Part shown: piece after piece, positions 50,252-58,634 of the stretch
Numbering within the stretch: the first letter of the stretch is position 1
How the letters are laid out: each line of letters starts with the position of its first letter
Translations under genes and position numbers: made by a program
Source: Bacteroidia bacterium
GTDB lineage: Bacteria > Bacteroidota > Bacteroidia > Bacteroidales > Prolixibacteraceae
Reading direction: 5' to 3'
Assembly (NCBI GenBank): GCA_026391655.1
Contig: JAPLDR010000124.1
Location: forward strand, 26,828-90,827
Length of the DNA stretch: 64,000 bases
The notes under the pieces: model-generated
What the model was told of the DNA's origin: nothing
Seen by the model: only the letters and a program-made list of their open reading frames with translations
Databases searched by the model: none

Positions 50252-51251
50252 ATGGATTAAGTATTGCGGGACCAACGGTATCAATTTTAAAATTGTTGAC
50301 TGTTTCGATAGTGATATCATTGACCAGCTTGAAGATTGTAACGGACTGATGTGGCACTGGCCTCAGTGGGATTACAAAGCGATTCTTTTTGCGCGGCAGC
50401 TTACTTACGCGCTGGAATCAAAAGGGATCAAAGTATTTCCAAACAGTAACACCTGCTGGCACTACGATGATAAAGTCGGTCAAAAATACCTTTTGGAAGC
50501 AAACGATATTCCATTCGTACCAACGACAATTTTTTATGATAAAAGTGATGCTTTGAAATGGTGCGAAAAAGCCAGTTTCCCAAAAGTTTTTAAACTTACA
50601 GGAGGAGCCAGTTCGATGAATGTAAAACTGGCAAAAAATCGGGCAGAAGCGAAAAGGTTTGTAATAAAAGCATTTAAGAATGGTTTTCCGGCAGTTGACC
50701 GGCATTCGCTTCTTCATGACCGGGTATTAGATTTCGGAAAAAAACCGGATTTCAAATCCATGATAAGTTTAATTAAGGGAATTGGACGGGTTTTCGTTCC
50801 TACCAGACTTGAAAAAACTGTCGGAAATGATATTGGGTATGTTTATTTCCAGGATTTCATCCCGGATAATACTTTTGATATCCGTGTCTATGTAATCGGA
50901 AACCGGGCTTTCGGTGTAAAAAGGCTTGTAAGAGCAAACGATTTCAGAGCATCCGGAAGCCATAATTTAATTTTCGATCCGGCACAAATTGATCTTAAAT
51001 GTGTAAAGATTTCATTTGACGTTGCGTACAAACTTAAACTGCAAAGTGTTGCATTTGATTTTGTTTTCAGCAATAATCAACCTTTAATCACCGAAATAAG
51101 TTATGCCTCAGCAATTGAAGGATATCGCGAATGCCCGGGCTATTGGGACAGCAATCTCGTTTGGCACAACGAACGATCATTCGAAGAGAGTTTTATGATC
51201 GAAGATTTTATTAATTCATTCAAGGAAAGTGCGCTCTTTTATCAAATCTAA
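50205..51251 (+). CDS. ATP-grasp protein 2 of a tandem array of four
   Basis: 348 residues from the ATG at 50205 (MLKIAIHHRPESYSVEWIKYC); the frame is open from 50154, but this start aligns with the paralogs. It overlaps copy 1 by 47 bp. Same order of motifs: CNGLMWHWPQWDYK, FPNSNTCWHYDDKVGQKYL, FPKVFKLTGGASSMNVKL, YVYFQDFIPDNTFDIRVYV, RLVRANDFRASGSHN, VAFDFVFSNNQPLITEIS and a C-terminal CPGYWDSNLVWHN block. The tail is FEESFMIEDFINSF. The metal-site triplet is E-I-S instead of the E-x-N of RimK. Clearly homologous to its neighbours but well diverged, so not a recent duplicate. Confidence 0.82.
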   Translation: MLKIAIHHRPESYSVEWIKYCGTNGINFKIVDCFDSDIIDQLEDCNGLMWHWPQWDYKAILFARQLTYALESKGIKVFPNSNTCWHYDDKVGQKYLLEANDIPFVPTTIFYDKSDALKWCEKASFPKVFKLTGGASSMNVKLAKNRAEAKRFVIKAFKNGFPAVDRHSLLHDRVLDFGKKPDFKSMISLIKGIGRVFVPTRLEKTVGNDIGYVYFQDFIPDNTFDIRVYVIGNRAFGVKRLVRANDFRASGSHNLIFDPAQIDLKCVKISFDVAYKLKLQSVAFDFVFSNNQPLITEISYASAIEGYRECPGYWDSNLVWHNERSFEESFMIEDFINSFKESALFYQI

Positions 51252-51260
51252 AATAATATA

Positions 51261-52307
51261 ATGATTGCCATACACAACAGGGAAGGAAGTTTTTCTGACA
51301 AATGGATCGAATACTGTGATATTCACAACATTAAATACAAATTGGTCAACTGTTACGACTCCGATATTATCAGTCAGGTCGAAGACTGCGACGGGTTGAT
51401 GTGGCACTGGCCTCAAACAGACTTTAAAGCAGCACAATTTGCCCGTCAGTTGATATATGCACTTGAACTTAAAGGATTAACCGTATTTCCTGACAGCAAC
51501 ACCTGCTGGCATTATGATGATAAAGTTGGTCAAAAATATCTTCTTGAAGCCATTCAGGCAGAAATACCGGATACCAATGTTTTCTACGATCGGACGACAG
51601 CCTCGCGCTGGGCAGAAAAGACTGATTTTCCTAAAGTTTTTAAACTACGCGGAGGTGCAGGTTCTTCTAATGTACATTTAATCCGAACCAAAAGCCAGGC
51701 TATACATTTCATTAACAAGGCTTTTTCAAACGGATTTTCGTCGGTAAGCCGCATTGGCTTATTGACCGAAAGGCTATGGCATCTTAAACGGGATAAGAGT
51801 TTAAAGGCATTTTTCAGCATAGGGAAAGGATTGGCCAGACTTTTTATCCCGACAGAACTTGAAAAACAACTGAATAAGGAGCGGGGATATATCTATTTTC
51901 AGGAATTTATTCCGGAAAATTCTTTCGATATCAGGATTATTGTAATCGGCAAACGCGCCTTCGGAATTAAACGGATGGTGAGAGATAACGATTTTAGAGC
52001 ATCAGGAAGTGGATCAATTGTTTTCGACGCGGAGCAAATTAATCCGGAATGTTTAAAGCTTGCATTTGAATATACCAGTAGAATTAAAGCTCAAAGCGTA
52101 GCTTACGATTTTATATTCCTAAATGAAAAACCGCTTCTTGTCGAAATCAGCTATGCATTTCTTCACGAAGTATATCGAAAATGCCCGGGATACTGGAATG
52201 ATAATCTCGACTGGCACGAAGGAAAATTTTACTCCGAATGGTTTAATGTCGAAGATATGGTCAATTCAATCAAAGAGAAAAACAAATTAAAAAATAAATC
52301 ACTATGA
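51261..52307 (+). CDS. ATP-grasp protein 3 of a tandem array of four
   Basis: 348 residues, starting 9 bp after copy 2. Motifs in order: MIAIHNREGSFSDKWIEYC, CDGLMWHWPQTDFK, FPDSNTCWHYDDKVGQKYL, FPKVFKLRGGAGSSNVHL, GYIYFQEFIPENSFDIRIIV, RMVRDNDFRASGSGS, VAYDFIFLNEKPLLVEIS and CPGYWNDNLDWHE. The dipeptide after the glycine loop differs (GAGSSNV against GASSMNV), and DFI..NEK replaces DFV..NNK/Q, so the substrate pocket may differ from copies 1 and 2. Its last 4 bp overlap the start of copy 4 (ATGA). Confidence 0.82.
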   Translation: MIAIHNREGSFSDKWIEYCDIHNIKYKLVNCYDSDIISQVEDCDGLMWHWPQTDFKAAQFARQLIYALELKGLTVFPDSNTCWHYDDKVGQKYLLEAIQAEIPDTNVFYDRTTASRWAEKTDFPKVFKLRGGAGSSNVHLIRTKSQAIHFINKAFSNGFSSVSRIGLLTERLWHLKRDKSLKAFFSIGKGLARLFIPTELEKQLNKERGYIYFQEFIPENSFDIRIIVIGKRAFGIKRMVRDNDFRASGSGSIVFDAEQINPECLKLAFEYTSRIKAQSVAYDFIFLNEKPLLVEISYAFLHEVYRKCPGYWNDNLDWHEGKFYSEWFNVEDMVNSIKEKNKLKNKSL

Positions 52308-53347
52308 AAATAGCCATCCATCATCGATTGGGAAGTTATTCGGATCAATGGATTGAATATTGCAAGGCAAATAATATATTCTATAAACTGGTAAATTGTT
52401 ATCAATCTGATATTATCCAACAATTGGATGATTGCGACGGCTTAATGTGGCACTATAATCAGAACGATTATAAAGGTTTTTTATGTGCCCGACAGATCAC
52501 TAATTCGCTCGAACTATCAGGGAAAAAGGTATTTCCCGACAGCAAGACATCATGGCATTTCGATGACAAAGTCGGTCAGAAATACCTGCTTGAAGCGATT
52601 AAAGCGCCACTTATCCCTTCCTATATTTTTTATGACAAAAAAGAGGCATTGAAATGGTGTGAAACAACAACTTTTCCTAAAGTCTTTAAACTCCGCGGCG
52701 GAGCCGGATCCGAAAATGTCAAACTTGTAAAAACAAAATCAGACGGTAAGAAGCTCGTAAAAAGAGCATTTGGCAGCGGGTTTGTTCTTCTCGACCGTGC
52801 CGACCTGCTTAAAGAAAGATTGTGGAGGGTTAAACGGGACAGAACCTTCGCCTCTGTAATTGGAGTTTGTAAATCGATAGGGCGGATTTTTGTTCCTACC
52901 GAACTTGAACGATTTCTGGGAAAAAATAAAGGTTACATTTATTTCCAGGATTTTATTCCTGATAACCAATTCGATATCCGGGTTTATGTCATGGGAAACG
53001 CTGCATTCGGATTAAAAAGATTAGTCAGGAGTAATGATTTTAGAGCATCAGGAAGTGGATTAATTGAATTTGAAAAAGAAAAAATAAATACTGACTGCGT
53101 TAAACTGGCATTTGATCTTTCTCAAAAACTTAACACGCAAAGCATTGCCTTCGATTTTATTTCACATGGAGATCAGATTATGCTGGTTGAAATTAGCTAT
53201 GCTTCCGTTCAGAAAACTTACCTCAATTGTCCAGGATACTGGGACAGACAGCTTAGTTGGCACGAAGGATGTTTTAAAATTGAACACATCATGATGGTTA
53301 ACTTTCTGGAACAATTACGTGGCAAACAGCAATCTGTAATTTGTTGA
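52304..53347 (+). CDS. ATP-grasp protein 4 of a tandem array of four
   Basis: 347 residues. Motifs: MKIAIHHRLGSYSDQWIEYC, CDGLMWHYNQNDYK (the WHWP of the others is replaced by WHYN), FPDSKTSWHFDDKVGQKYL (Cys to Ser, Tyr to Phe), FPKVFKLRGGAGSENVKL, GYIYFQDFIPDNQFDIRVYV, RLVRSNDFRASGSGL, IAFDFISHGDQIMLVEIS and CPGYWDRQLSWHE. It is the most divergent in the N-terminal part. After its stop, another frame encodes the C-terminal end of a fifth copy. Confidence 0.82.
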   Translation: MKIAIHHRLGSYSDQWIEYCKANNIFYKLVNCYQSDIIQQLDDCDGLMWHYNQNDYKGFLCARQITNSLELSGKKVFPDSKTSWHFDDKVGQKYLLEAIKAPLIPSYIFYDKKEALKWCETTTFPKVFKLRGGAGSENVKLVKTKSDGKKLVKRAFGSGFVLLDRADLLKERLWRVKRDRTFASVIGVCKSIGRIFVPTELERFLGKNKGYIYFQDFIPDNQFDIRVYVMGNAAFGLKRLVRSNDFRASGSGLIEFEKEKINTDCVKLAFDLSQKLNTQSIAFDFISHGDQIMLVEISYASVQKTYLNCPGYWDRQLSWHEGCFKIEHIMMVNFLEQLRGKQQSVIC

Positions 53348-53390
53348 AGAGAAATTCATGATTGAAGATTTTATTCACTCTTTATTGTAA
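53340..53390 (+). pseudogene. C-terminal remnant of a fifth ATP-grasp paralog
   Basis: In the frame +1 to copy 4 the sequence reads FVEEKFMIEDFIHSLL then TAA at 53388-53390. This matches the C-terminal tails of copy 2 (SFEESFMIEDFINSF) and copy 1 (FIEERYMIETFIKSL). The rest of the gene is absent. It ends 2 bp before the Wzy-like ATG, the position a normal preceding gene would have. Confidence 0.75.
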
Positions 53391-53392
53391 TT

Positions 53393-54625
53393 ATGAACCC
53401 AATATTAAACAAAAAAGCCTCATTAGGAAGTTATCTTGTAGGTGCCTATCTTTTCAGCGTTCCGGCATTTTCATATTCCGAAACAATGAACCTGACTTTT
53501 ATCCCGCAGGTTATTGCAGCTCTTGTAGTCATGCTGGCAATTTTCGATATCACGAAAACAGGCAAATTCAATCTAAGTGCAGATATAAAATTATACGGAT
53601 ATTTTGTCCTGTGGACAGTCATTGCCTTCATTTTGGCGGGAGACTGGACCTATGGAGAATCTTTATTAACACTAATCAAAATCGGGTTTATAGTGCTTGC
53701 GGTTAGTCAATTGATAAAAAATGAGAAAGACTTCCTAATGGCGATAACGATCTTTAACTTCTCAATCGTACTTGTTTATTATTTTAACCAGGATCTGATT
53801 GGTAATCTTCAAAAAGCCACCAAAGTGACAGGCGACGACCGGTTCGCCGGAACATTAACCAATTCGAATGTAGCTGCTATGTACGCGCTATCTATTTTAT
53901 GGTCAGGAATCATCTTACTATTCTCTACCCAAACTAAAACCGTTATAAAAGTGATTACTATTTTAACAGTTGCTGTTGCACTTTGGATAATCGTCTTTTC
54001 AGGTTCAAAAAAAGGTTTGATCGGAGTTGTTCTCTTTGCTTTGTTCACAGGCTGGCTTTTTATTCAGAAGAACAAACATTCATTCTGGAAATTATTGCTT
54101 GCCTCGATTTTAGCACTGGCATTGATCTCATTAACACTCTACTATGTTTATAATTCGCCATTTTTCGACCGGATGCAAACTATGGTTAATGGCGACACAC
54201 ACTCAACGGCTCACCGGATTTATTTGATTAATGCGGCAATAGACACATGGCTCGACAGTGGAAAAACCTTTTTGGCTGGGGTCGGTCACGAGAATTTCAA
54301 GGATATGAACCTTTTGGGGAAATACTCCCATTCAACCATCACCGAAACATTGGTAGCATCCGGAATCATCGGATTTGTGCTCTATTTTGGGAGCCTGTTT
54401 TTCTTAATCCGAAAATTTAACACATTGAGAAATCTCACATTAGGATCAAGGCATTTCAGTACAGCATTTTTCTGCTTAATGCACATTCTCCTTTTCCTGT
54501 TCTTCAATACAGCGGCTGTAATGTATGACTCACGCGATTTTTGGCCTTTGATGGCCGTGATGAGTTCTTACGGGATGTATATATCTAAACTTGATGTAGT
54601 TAATCCACTAACGAACCTGATATAG
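53393..54625 (+). CDS. O-antigen polymerase/ligase-like membrane protein (Wzy/WaaL type)
   Basis: 410 residues with about 11-12 membrane helices and one large periplasmic loop (residues about 255-320, with DTHSTAHRIYLINAAIDTW and GVGHENFKDM), the layout of Wzy_C/O-antigen ligase proteins. It would polymerise or ligate the repeat units after flipping. Wzy and WaaL cannot be separated by sequence; the presence of a flippase gene and glycosyltransferases favours polymerase. It lies 2 bp after the ATP-grasp remnant and 3 bp before a GT4 gene. Confidence 0.82.
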   Translation: MNPILNKKASLGSYLVGAYLFSVPAFSYSETMNLTFIPQVIAALVVMLAIFDITKTGKFNLSADIKLYGYFVLWTVIAFILAGDWTYGESLLTLIKIGFIVLAVSQLIKNEKDFLMAITIFNFSIVLVYYFNQDLIGNLQKATKVTGDDRFAGTLTNSNVAAMYALSILWSGIILLFSTQTKTVIKVITILTVAVALWIIVFSGSKKGLIGVVLFALFTGWLFIQKNKHSFWKLLLASILALALISLTLYYVYNSPFFDRMQTMVNGDTHSTAHRIYLINAAIDTWLDSGKTFLAGVGHENFKDMNLLGKYSHSTITETLVASGIIGFVLYFGSLFFLIRKFNTLRNLTLGSRHFSTAFFCLMHILLFLFFNTAAVMYDSRDFWPLMAVMSSYGMYISKLDVVNPLTNLI

Positions 54626-54628
54626 AGA

Positions 54629-55729
54629 ATGAAAACGCTCTTGTTTATTGATTCGATGACAGCAGGCGGAGCCCAGCGTCAAATGGTGGGGCTTGCCCGT
54701 CTGTTAAAATCTAATGAACATCAGGTGACTGTAGCCACCTACTTTAATGTTCCATTTTATGAAGATTTTCTGAAACAGAATGATATTGGTTACGAATGCA
54801 TCCAAAATTCAGAAAATAAGCTTCTAAGGCTATTTTTTGTTCTGAAGTTTTTTAGAAAATATCGTCCCGGATTGGTGATTTCGTACCTCGACACACCGAA
54901 TATCCTCGCTATTTTAGCCAGGTTCTTTGGTTGCCACTACAAACTAATTGTTTCAGAGCGAAATACTACTCAGAAACTTACATTAAGGGAAAAGGTAAAA
55001 TTCTTTCTTTTCAGATTTGCCGATAATATTGTGCCCAATTCCTATTCGCAGGCGAGGTTTATCAAATCGCATTATCCTCATCTGGCACCTAAAATCGAAA
55101 CAATCACCAATTTTGTGGATACCGGTTTTTTTAAACCGGCAGAGATTGATAATTCCGGTGTGCCATCGAAAATCTTAATGGTAGGTAGGATTGCTCCCCA
55201 GAAAAATGTGTTAAAATTTATTCAAGCCATAAATGCAGTTGTAGAATCCGGTGTAAAAATTCAGGTCGATTGGTATGGAAACGGCAACATGAACGACGGA
55301 ATGTCGACCGAATTTTCACCTTATTACCTTGAATGTATTGAACTTATAAAAACAAATAAGCTTGAAAACCAATTTATCTTTCATCAACCCGTGAAAGATG
55401 TCAGAAGCGTGTATCAAAACTGTGATGTTTTTTGTCTTCCATCGATATACGAAGGGTTTCCCAATGTGATCTGCGAAGCGATGGCCTGCGGAAAACCAAT
55501 CCTGGCAAGTAATGTTTGTGATAATCCAAACATTGTTTCTGACGGATTTAATGGTTTTTTATTTAATCCTGAATCGATTGATGAAATGAAGCAGACCATT
55601 ATAAAATACAGCGAACTCTCTCCTGAAACGAAGATTGCCATGGCACAATGCAGCCGAGATCTGGCAATTTCAAACTTTTCGGCAGCCGGATTTTTATCAA
55701 AATACCTTAAGCTGATTGAGAAAAAATAA
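54629..55729 (+). CDS. GT4-family glycosyltransferase A
   Basis: 366 residues with the GT-B double Rossmann layout. The N-terminal half starts LLFIDSMTAGGAQRQMVGLA. The C-terminal half has KILMVGRIAPQKNVLKFI and the GT4 nucleotide-sugar signature SIYEGFPNVICEAMACGKP with the Glu of E-x7-E. It adds a sugar to the lipid-linked repeat unit in the cytoplasm at the inner membrane. Donor and linkage are unknown. It is the last gene of the first half of the locus, followed by a palindrome. Confidence 0.88.
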   Translation: MKTLLFIDSMTAGGAQRQMVGLARLLKSNEHQVTVATYFNVPFYEDFLKQNDIGYECIQNSENKLLRLFFVLKFFRKYRPGLVISYLDTPNILAILARFFGCHYKLIVSERNTTQKLTLREKVKFFLFRFADNIVPNSYSQARFIKSHYPHLAPKIETITNFVDTGFFKPAEIDNSGVPSKILMVGRIAPQKNVLKFIQAINAVVESGVKIQVDWYGNGNMNDGMSTEFSPYYLECIELIKTNKLENQFIFHQPVKDVRSVYQNCDVFCLPSIYEGFPNVICEAMACGKPILASNVCDNPNIVSDGFNGFLFNPESIDEMKQTIIKYSELSPETKIAMAQCSRDLAISNFSAAGFLSKYLKLIEKK

Positions 55730-55797
55730 AAGGCTATGTAGACGTTTCATACAATCATGTTTGGGTGCATAATTATGTTTGGGTGACACGATCATGT

Positions 55798-55827
55798 TGT
55801 AGAGACGGACGGCCGTCCGTCTCTACA
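55798..55827. repeat. GTAGAGACG palindrome, copy 3 (30-bp perfect palindrome)
   Basis: A perfect palindrome with no loop, TGTAGAGACGGACGG and its complement. The outer 9 bp are shared with the palindromes of the RHS island (20379-20434, 21834-21871); the centre differs. It lies 69 bp after the GT4 stop and may act as a terminator or an insertion site. Confidence 0.7.
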
Positions 55828-55942
55828 TTACGGCCAAGCATGGTTACGATGGATGTAAAAACAGAGAAAACATTGAATCACAGGATCACAGATCCCAAAC
55901 CTGAAAACGCGGATGGCATATCCACATTAGCACGTACAAACT

Positions 55943-56341
55943 TTAGTGCGTATCCCGAAGAGTAGGGCTTTTGAGTCTTATACGAATATCACCTTCTTTT
56001 GCAACAGAATCTAACTCAAACAAATACTTACTATACCTTTCTGCACCTAGTTTTTTATTAATTGCCTTCTTCATGTATTTATTATAAATGAATACTCCTT
56101 TTGTTTGCCAATTAATGAGAATACTTGATTTTAAATAAATAATTTCAATATCATATTTTGAAGCTATTTTCTTTTCATCAATATAATAGTCATAGGGGGG
56201 ATCCATTAAAATCGATCTATAATTACCTTTTCTTATATCCCAACTCGCAGTAAAATAGTTGTATTTACTTAAACAACCGTAGTAATATAATACTAAATCA
56301 ATTATTATTAAACAAAAGGAAAAACAAATATACCTTTTCAT
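55943..56341 (-). CDS. Hypothetical membrane-anchored protein
   Basis: 132 residues with one N-terminal hydrophobic segment (ICFSFCLIIIDLVLYYYG) as anchor or signal, then a soluble part rich in Lys, Tyr and Ile. No family is recognised. It is on the opposite strand to the polysaccharide genes and more AT-rich, so it looks like an insertion. A second small reading frame precedes it on the same strand. Confidence 0.5.
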   Translation of the reverse strand: MKRYICFSFCLIIIDLVLYYYGCLSKYNYFTASWDIRKGNYRSILMDPPYDYYIDEKKIASKYDIEIIYLKSSILINWQTKGVFIYNKYMKKAINKKLGAERYSKYLFELDSVAKEGDIRIRLKSPTLRDTH

Positions 56342-56393
56342 GCGAAGTTGATTTATGATTAATATTACATAAATTGCAAATTATTTAATTATT

Positions 56394-56549
56394 TTAATGA
56401 GAATGTTGGTGGACCAAACCAATTATGAAACCACCTAAATCCCATTTACCATCATTCATTATCATAGAACCTATACCTGAAATCATAAACGCTGTTCCTC
56501 CCATTATAAGAGATTTTTCAAAGATAAGGTTTTTTTTGTTTCGCTTCAC
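56394..56549 (-). CDS. Possible small membrane protein (51 aa)
   Basis: The reverse-strand frame from a GTG at 56547-56549 reads KRNKKNLIFEKSLIMGGTAF, then a glycine-rich hydrophobic stretch (MISGIGSMIMN) and DGKWDLGGFIIG. The composition is protein-like (basic start, one helix). It precedes the 132-residue gene by 52 bp on the same strand. The end (LVHQHSH) may follow a frameshift. No family is recognised. Confidence 0.35.
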   Translation of the reverse strand: MKRNKKNLIFEKSLIMGGTAFMISGIGSMIMNDGKWDLGGFIIGLVHQHSH

Positions 56550-56577
56550 TCACAAAAACCAAGGTTTACTTAACTTC

Positions 56578-56657
56578 AATCTGTCAGTAAATCAATAAGG
56601 TTATACAATCTTTTAGCATTCCATTTCTATTAAAGTTGCCCGGATAATAAGGTTTCA
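56578..56657. repeat. Dispersed intergenic repeat, copy 2
   Basis: Shares AATCTGTCAGTAAATCAATA, TTCCATTTCTATTAAAGT and AATAAGGTTT, in order, with 32574-32660. The rest of 56550-56815 has no gene and should hold the promoter of the second half of the polysaccharide locus. Confidence 0.5.
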
Positions 56658-56815
56658 CAACGGTTTAGCCAGCTTGATACCGGAAAACAATTGCTATTGT
56701 CAAATTAGATCACTTAAACAATCCGTTGGGAACAAACAAAATTTAGAAAACTCATCTTCTCAAAGCGAAACCTTCATTCAAAGATTTCGTTGAACTAATT
56801 AAAATAAGTCTATTT

Positions 56816-57850
56816 ATGCGTGTTTTTATATGTGGATACTTTGGATTTGACCCTGAGCAAAATGATGGACAAACCATTAAAACGAGATTAGTCCGTAATG
56901 TTTTTGAGAGCATTCCCGAAACTGAAGTTTCATGGTTTGATACTCAAAAAATAAAATCCTCATTTGTTTCTTCATATTTCACCATCGTGAAAAAAGCTGT
57001 TAAAGCCGAAAGTATTGTGATGCTTCCGGGCGAGAATGGTCTGAAACTTATTTTCCCGTTACTCTATCTCATCTCTTTATTGAAGAATACAAAAGTAATC
57101 TACATCGTAATCGGAGGCTGGCTTCCGATCGTTACCCGGAAAAGCCCGATTGTTAGTCGGTTACTACGAAATATCGACAAGATTATGGTCGAAACTCAAT
57201 TGATGAAAAAAGACCTTGAATCCCAAAAATTCACAAATGTTACCATATTAAACAACTTTAAACCGTTGATTGACCTTTCTCTGGAACCACCAATGGGCGA
57301 AAATCTCACCTTTAAAGTAGTATTTGTTTCGAGAATTCTGAAAGAAAAAGGGATCTACGAGCTAATCAAAGCAGTTGATGTTCTTAATAAAAAATTAGAT
57401 ATCGTATGTGATTTTTACGGACCACTCGATCCTGAAGACAAGGATGAGTTTACAAAACAGATCGGAAATAGCGAAGCATGTAATTACCTGGGAATACTTG
57501 CTCCGTCAGATGTTGTGAAAACGATCAGAAAATATGATCTTTTTGCATTCCCAACTTATTATCACGGAGAGGGCTTTCCCGGTGTGCTCATTGATGCGAT
57601 GAATGCAGGAGTTCCCGTCCTTGCCAGCGACTGGCATTTTAATTCCGAAATTATTAAAGAACCTGTCAATGGATTTCTTTATAAATACGACAAATTCGAT
57701 CAGTTCGTCGATAAGATCAGGTTCTGCGCCCATAATCGGGGATTACTCCAGAGCATGAAACAAAACTGTATATCAGAATCGAAAAAGTACGATTTTAACT
57801 ACGCAAAAAATGAGATTTTCAGAACCATTTATGCCGTTTCGTACAATTAA
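56816..57850 (+). CDS. GT4-family glycosyltransferase B
   Basis: 344 residues, GT-B fold. The N-terminus is MRVFICGYFGFDPEQNDGQ. The C-terminal half has FKVVFVSRILKEKGIYELIK and the GT4 signature PTYYHGEGFPGVLIDAMNAG with the Glu pair. It probably acts on the same repeat unit as the genes upstream, although a 1.1-kb insertion separates it from them. Donor and acceptor unknown. Deacetylase and GT2 genes follow within 20 bp each. Confidence 0.87.
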   Translation: MRVFICGYFGFDPEQNDGQTIKTRLVRNVFESIPETEVSWFDTQKIKSSFVSSYFTIVKKAVKAESIVMLPGENGLKLIFPLLYLISLLKNTKVIYIVIGGWLPIVTRKSPIVSRLLRNIDKIMVETQLMKKDLESQKFTNVTILNNFKPLIDLSLEPPMGENLTFKVVFVSRILKEKGIYELIKAVDVLNKKLDIVCDFYGPLDPEDKDEFTKQIGNSEACNYLGILAPSDVVKTIRKYDLFAFPTYYHGEGFPGVLIDAMNAGVPVLASDWHFNSEIIKEPVNGFLYKYDKFDQFVDKIRFCAHNRGLLQSMKQNCISESKKYDFNYAKNEIFRTIYAVSYN

Positions 57851-57865
57851 TTTAAAAACTTAACC

Positions 57866-58633
57866 ATGAATATAAAAATCTCACTAATGTATCACGATGT
57901 TTACCATCATGATATAAAAGAAAGTGGATTTCAGAACACAGGTGCAATTCCATATAAATTAACCAGTCGTGAATTTGAACTCCACATCCGTGCAATCGCT
58001 AAGTTTTGTGAATCGGGAAAGATGAATAAAAATGAGGTGGCGCTCACATTTGACGACGGTGGTGAGTCATTCCACTCAATTATCGCTCCTATTCTTGAAA
58101 AATATGGCTTTAAAGGCTATTTCTTCGTCACTACCGTATTAATCGGAACCCGGGGATTTATGAACGACAAACAAATTGCCGATCTACACAATCGCGGTCA
58201 TTTTATTGGCACTCATTCACATACGCATCCGAAAAATATCGCGGAATTGCCTTATGCTGAGATAGAATCAGAATGGACCAAATCAGTTGAAACGCTAAAC
58301 AAAATTATTTCGGCGAAAGTCAAAGTGGCTTCTATACCCGGAGGATTCTATTCAGAACAATCGAGAATTGCATTGAAAAAGAATGGTGTCGAATTGATTT
58401 TTAATTCCATGCCGACAAAAAAAATCGACCACAATTCTGATAACCAATATATTATCGGACGATTCACGATAAAAAAAGGGACAACAATTGAAGCTGTTCT
58501 GCAATTAATGAATAACAATTCGGTGAGTCAGTTTTACCAGTTTGCCAAATGGCGGGGACTTGCCCTGATTCGGTCGGCACTTGGAAATAACTATTACCGT
58601 ATCAGGGAAGTAATGCTTAAAAACACAAATTAA
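57866..58633 (+). CDS. Polysaccharide deacetylase (NodB/CE4 family)
   Basis: 255 residues. NodB motif 1 VALTFDDGG (catalytic base and metal Asp) near residue 56, and motif 2 GTHSHTHP (HxxxH metal site) near 112. Motif 3 is SIPGGFYS, a variant of the usual RxPxG with Ile in place of Arg context. No signal peptide, so it would act in the cytoplasm on lipid-linked sugar, removing N-acetyl groups. Positioned between GT4 and GT2 genes of the locus. Confidence 0.85.
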   Translation: MNIKISLMYHDVYHHDIKESGFQNTGAIPYKLTSREFELHIRAIAKFCESGKMNKNEVALTFDDGGESFHSIIAPILEKYGFKGYFFVTTVLIGTRGFMNDKQIADLHNRGHFIGTHSHTHPKNIAELPYAEIESEWTKSVETLNKIISAKVKVASIPGGFYSEQSRIALKKNGVELIFNSMPTKKIDHNSDNQYIIGRFTIKKGTTIEAVLQLMNNNSVSQFYQFAKWRGLALIRSALGNNYYRIREVMLKNTN

Positions 58634-58634
58634 A

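Noticed and set aside
49169..53347. Recent duplication of one ATP-grasp gene, or an assembly stutter
   Set aside because: The four copies differ throughout and in key motifs (WHWP against WHYN, GASSMNV against GAGSENV), so they are old paralogs.
53362..53706. 114-residue forward ORF over the start of the Wzy-like gene
   Set aside because: It overlaps the 410-residue membrane protein in another frame and shows no family features; only its first few bases overlap the ATP-grasp remnant.
55831..55942. Possible short coding stretch (VTMDVKTEKTLNHRITDPKP)
   Set aside because: Protein-like in places but has no start with a leader, no family match, and ends by running into a reverse gene. It could be a gene scrap, but the support is too thin.
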